Origin: Acidobacteriota bacterium
GTDB lineage: Bacteria; Acidobacteriota; Blastocatellia; Pyrinomonadales; Pyrinomonadaceae
Reading direction: 5' to 3'
Length of the DNA: 22,973 nucleotides
Assembly (NCBI GenBank): GCA_020201365.1
Contig: JAIVGV010000024.1
Coordinates: forward strand, 1 to 22,973
Made by a program: the position numbers and the translations under genes. The notes beneath the pieces are model-generated. The model made no database searches and had not been told where the DNA came from. It saw only the letters and a program-made list of their open reading frames with translations. Shown here in pieces: positions 22,100 through 22,973 of the stretch. Each line of letters starts with the position of its first letter. Position 1 is the first letter of the stretch.

Positions 22100-22973
22100 T
22101 CAGCCGACGGCGAGCGGCGCGGCGTCGCGGTCACTCTCGGTCTGGCGCGGCGCAGCCGCGTCGTCGTCGCCCAAGCGGCGCGCGCGGGCTTGCGCGTTGA
22201 GGTTGGCGATGCCCTCGAACTCCGTGACCCACGCGACGCGGAAGAAGATCGCGCCGTCGAGCCAGTCGAAGGCGACGCCGTCGGCGGTGTGCGCGGCGAC
22301 GGAGACGAAGTAGTGCTCCTGACCGAGCCAGCAGTTGAAGGAGAAGGTCGCCTCGATCACGTCCCCGGCGCGCGCCGCGCCGAGGGCGAGCCCGACGTGC
22401 TCGGTGTTCGTGCCGTACACGTTGACGCCGTGGCGCGTGCGGATCATGAAGCCGCAGACGGGGTGCTCCACGTCGCGGTGGAAGAGAATCCGCAGGCGCA
22501 CGCTCACGGGCTCGCCCGAGTCAACCAGCTCGGCGGGCTCGCCCTTCCCGTCGAGCAGCTCGGCGGCGACGATCTCGGCGTGGCGGTTGCCGTGGCGGTA
22601 GGTGTACGTGAGCGGCGCGCGCGCGACGTGCGACGCCGCGCGGGTCGTTGACGCGCGTGCGGCGTCGCCTTCGGCCGTCGCCCCGGTCGCCGCGTCGTCG
22701 TGCGAAGCGTGCGCGTCGTCGTAAGCCTCCTCGCGCGACATGATGAGGCGCTGGTATCGGTTGAGCACGTCCTTGGGCTCGCCGTCGGCGAGCATCTCGC
22801 CGCGGTGCAAAAGGATCGCGCGCGAGCAGATGGCGCGCACGAGCGTCGGGTCGTGCGAGACGAAGAGGATGGTCGCGCCCGCGGCTTGCATCTCCTTGAT
22901 GCGGCGGACGCAGCGGTGCTGGAAGATCGTGTCGCCGACCGAGAGCGCCTCGTCAACGACGAGCACTTCGGGG
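22100..22973 (-). CDS. wzt: Wzt-type polysaccharide ABC transporter ATPase (C-terminal part)
   Basis: The gene is cut by the right edge, leaving about 290 codons of the C-terminal part. The visible start holds Walker B and the D-loop (VLVVDEALSVGD), followed by the H-loop (TILFVSHDPTLV) and GEMLADGEPKDVLNRYQ. These belong to the ABC subfamily that exports polysaccharide and polyol phosphates; Walker A and the signature motif lie outside the window. A charged, Ala/Thr-rich linker (about 75-115) joins it to a C-terminal beta-sandwich like Wzt_C, with LVDSGEPVSVRLRILF, FMIRTRHGVNVYGTNT and a closing FFRVAWVTEFEG strand. In the O-antigen Wzt of E. coli O9a this domain binds the glycan's terminal cap. 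It leads the operon of coiled-coil protein, GT4-GT4 and GT2. The Wzm permease should lie upstream, beyond the edge. Confidence 0.9.
   Translation of the reverse strand, partial: PEVLVVDEALSVGDTIFQHRCVRRIKEMQAAGATILFVSHDPTLVRAICSRAILLHRGEMLADGEPKDVLNRYQRLIMSREEAYDDAHASHDDAATGATAEGDAARASTTRAASHVARAPLTYTYRHGNRHAEIVAAELLDGKGEPAELVDSGEPVSVRLRILFHRDVEHPVCGFMIRTRHGVNVYGTNTEHVGLALGAARAGDVIEATFSFNCWLGQEHYFVSVAAHTADGVAFDWLDGAIFFRVAWVTEFEGIANLNAQARARRLGDDDAAAPRQTESDRDAAPLAVG

Overview
This is a very GC-rich window devoted to cell-surface polysaccharide and glycolipid assembly. The style suggests an Acidobacteriota genome, perhaps class Blastocatellia. The grounds are extreme GC, frequent GTG/TTG starts, large paralogous YfhO-type membrane proteins, and short palindromic elements with CTCTGTG- or GTAGGGGC-type sequence. 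That placement is an inference from style; no marker gene is present. No rRNA, tRNA, CRISPR array or transposase gene was found. No gene-free stretch exceeds about 200 bases.

Layout. At the left edge a palindromic repeat precedes a NodU/CmcH/TobZ-type carbamoyltransferase on the + strand (133-1830). It converges, 9 bases apart, on a minus-strand block read from about 12713 down to 1840. That block holds a multi-pass membrane protein with a broken 5' end (11149-12713), a zinc-ribbon SAM methyltransferase (10249-11106), a 1723-residue protein that is two YfhO-type GT-C modules in one chain (5049-10220), and a third YfhO-type protein (1840-4872). A 92-base palindrome separates the last two. From about 12.7 kb, a repeat-filled divergent intergenic region leads to a plus-strand pair: another YfhO-type protein (12908-15946) and an FAD-dependent oxidoreductase related to UDP-galactopyranose mutase (15985-17514). 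This pair converges across a GC hairpin on a second minus-strand operon read from the right edge to 17534. In transcription order that operon is a Wzt-type ABC ATPase with a C-terminal cargo-binding domain (cut by the window edge), a DUF4214-like plus coiled-coil protein, a tandem GT4-GT4 glycosyltransferase, and a GtrB/DPM1-like GT2 with two C-terminal membrane helices.

How it may work together (inference). The GT4-GT4 protein builds a lipid-linked glycan in the cytoplasm, and Wzt with an unseen Wzm exports it. The coiled-coil protein sits where chain-length or terminator proteins of ABC-exported glycans are often found. The GT2 probably makes an undecaprenyl-phosphate-linked sugar, and the YfhO-type GT-C proteins would transfer such sugars on the outer face, as in the CsbB/YfhO pair of Bacillus. 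The carbamoyltransferase and methyltransferase would decorate sugars.

Most notable signals: (i) a 133-base twin-hairpin element read in frame as the linker between two complete GT4 enzymes; (ii) a 111-base stretch identical between two otherwise diverged YfhO paralogues, pointing to gene conversion; (iii) a double YfhO fusion; (iv) two copies of a structured palindromic repeat family, plus a third palindrome of another family; (v) a frameshift that removes the first loop of a membrane protein; and (vi) a shared extracytoplasmic module with an LRAGxDxxEWA signature in three YfhO proteins.
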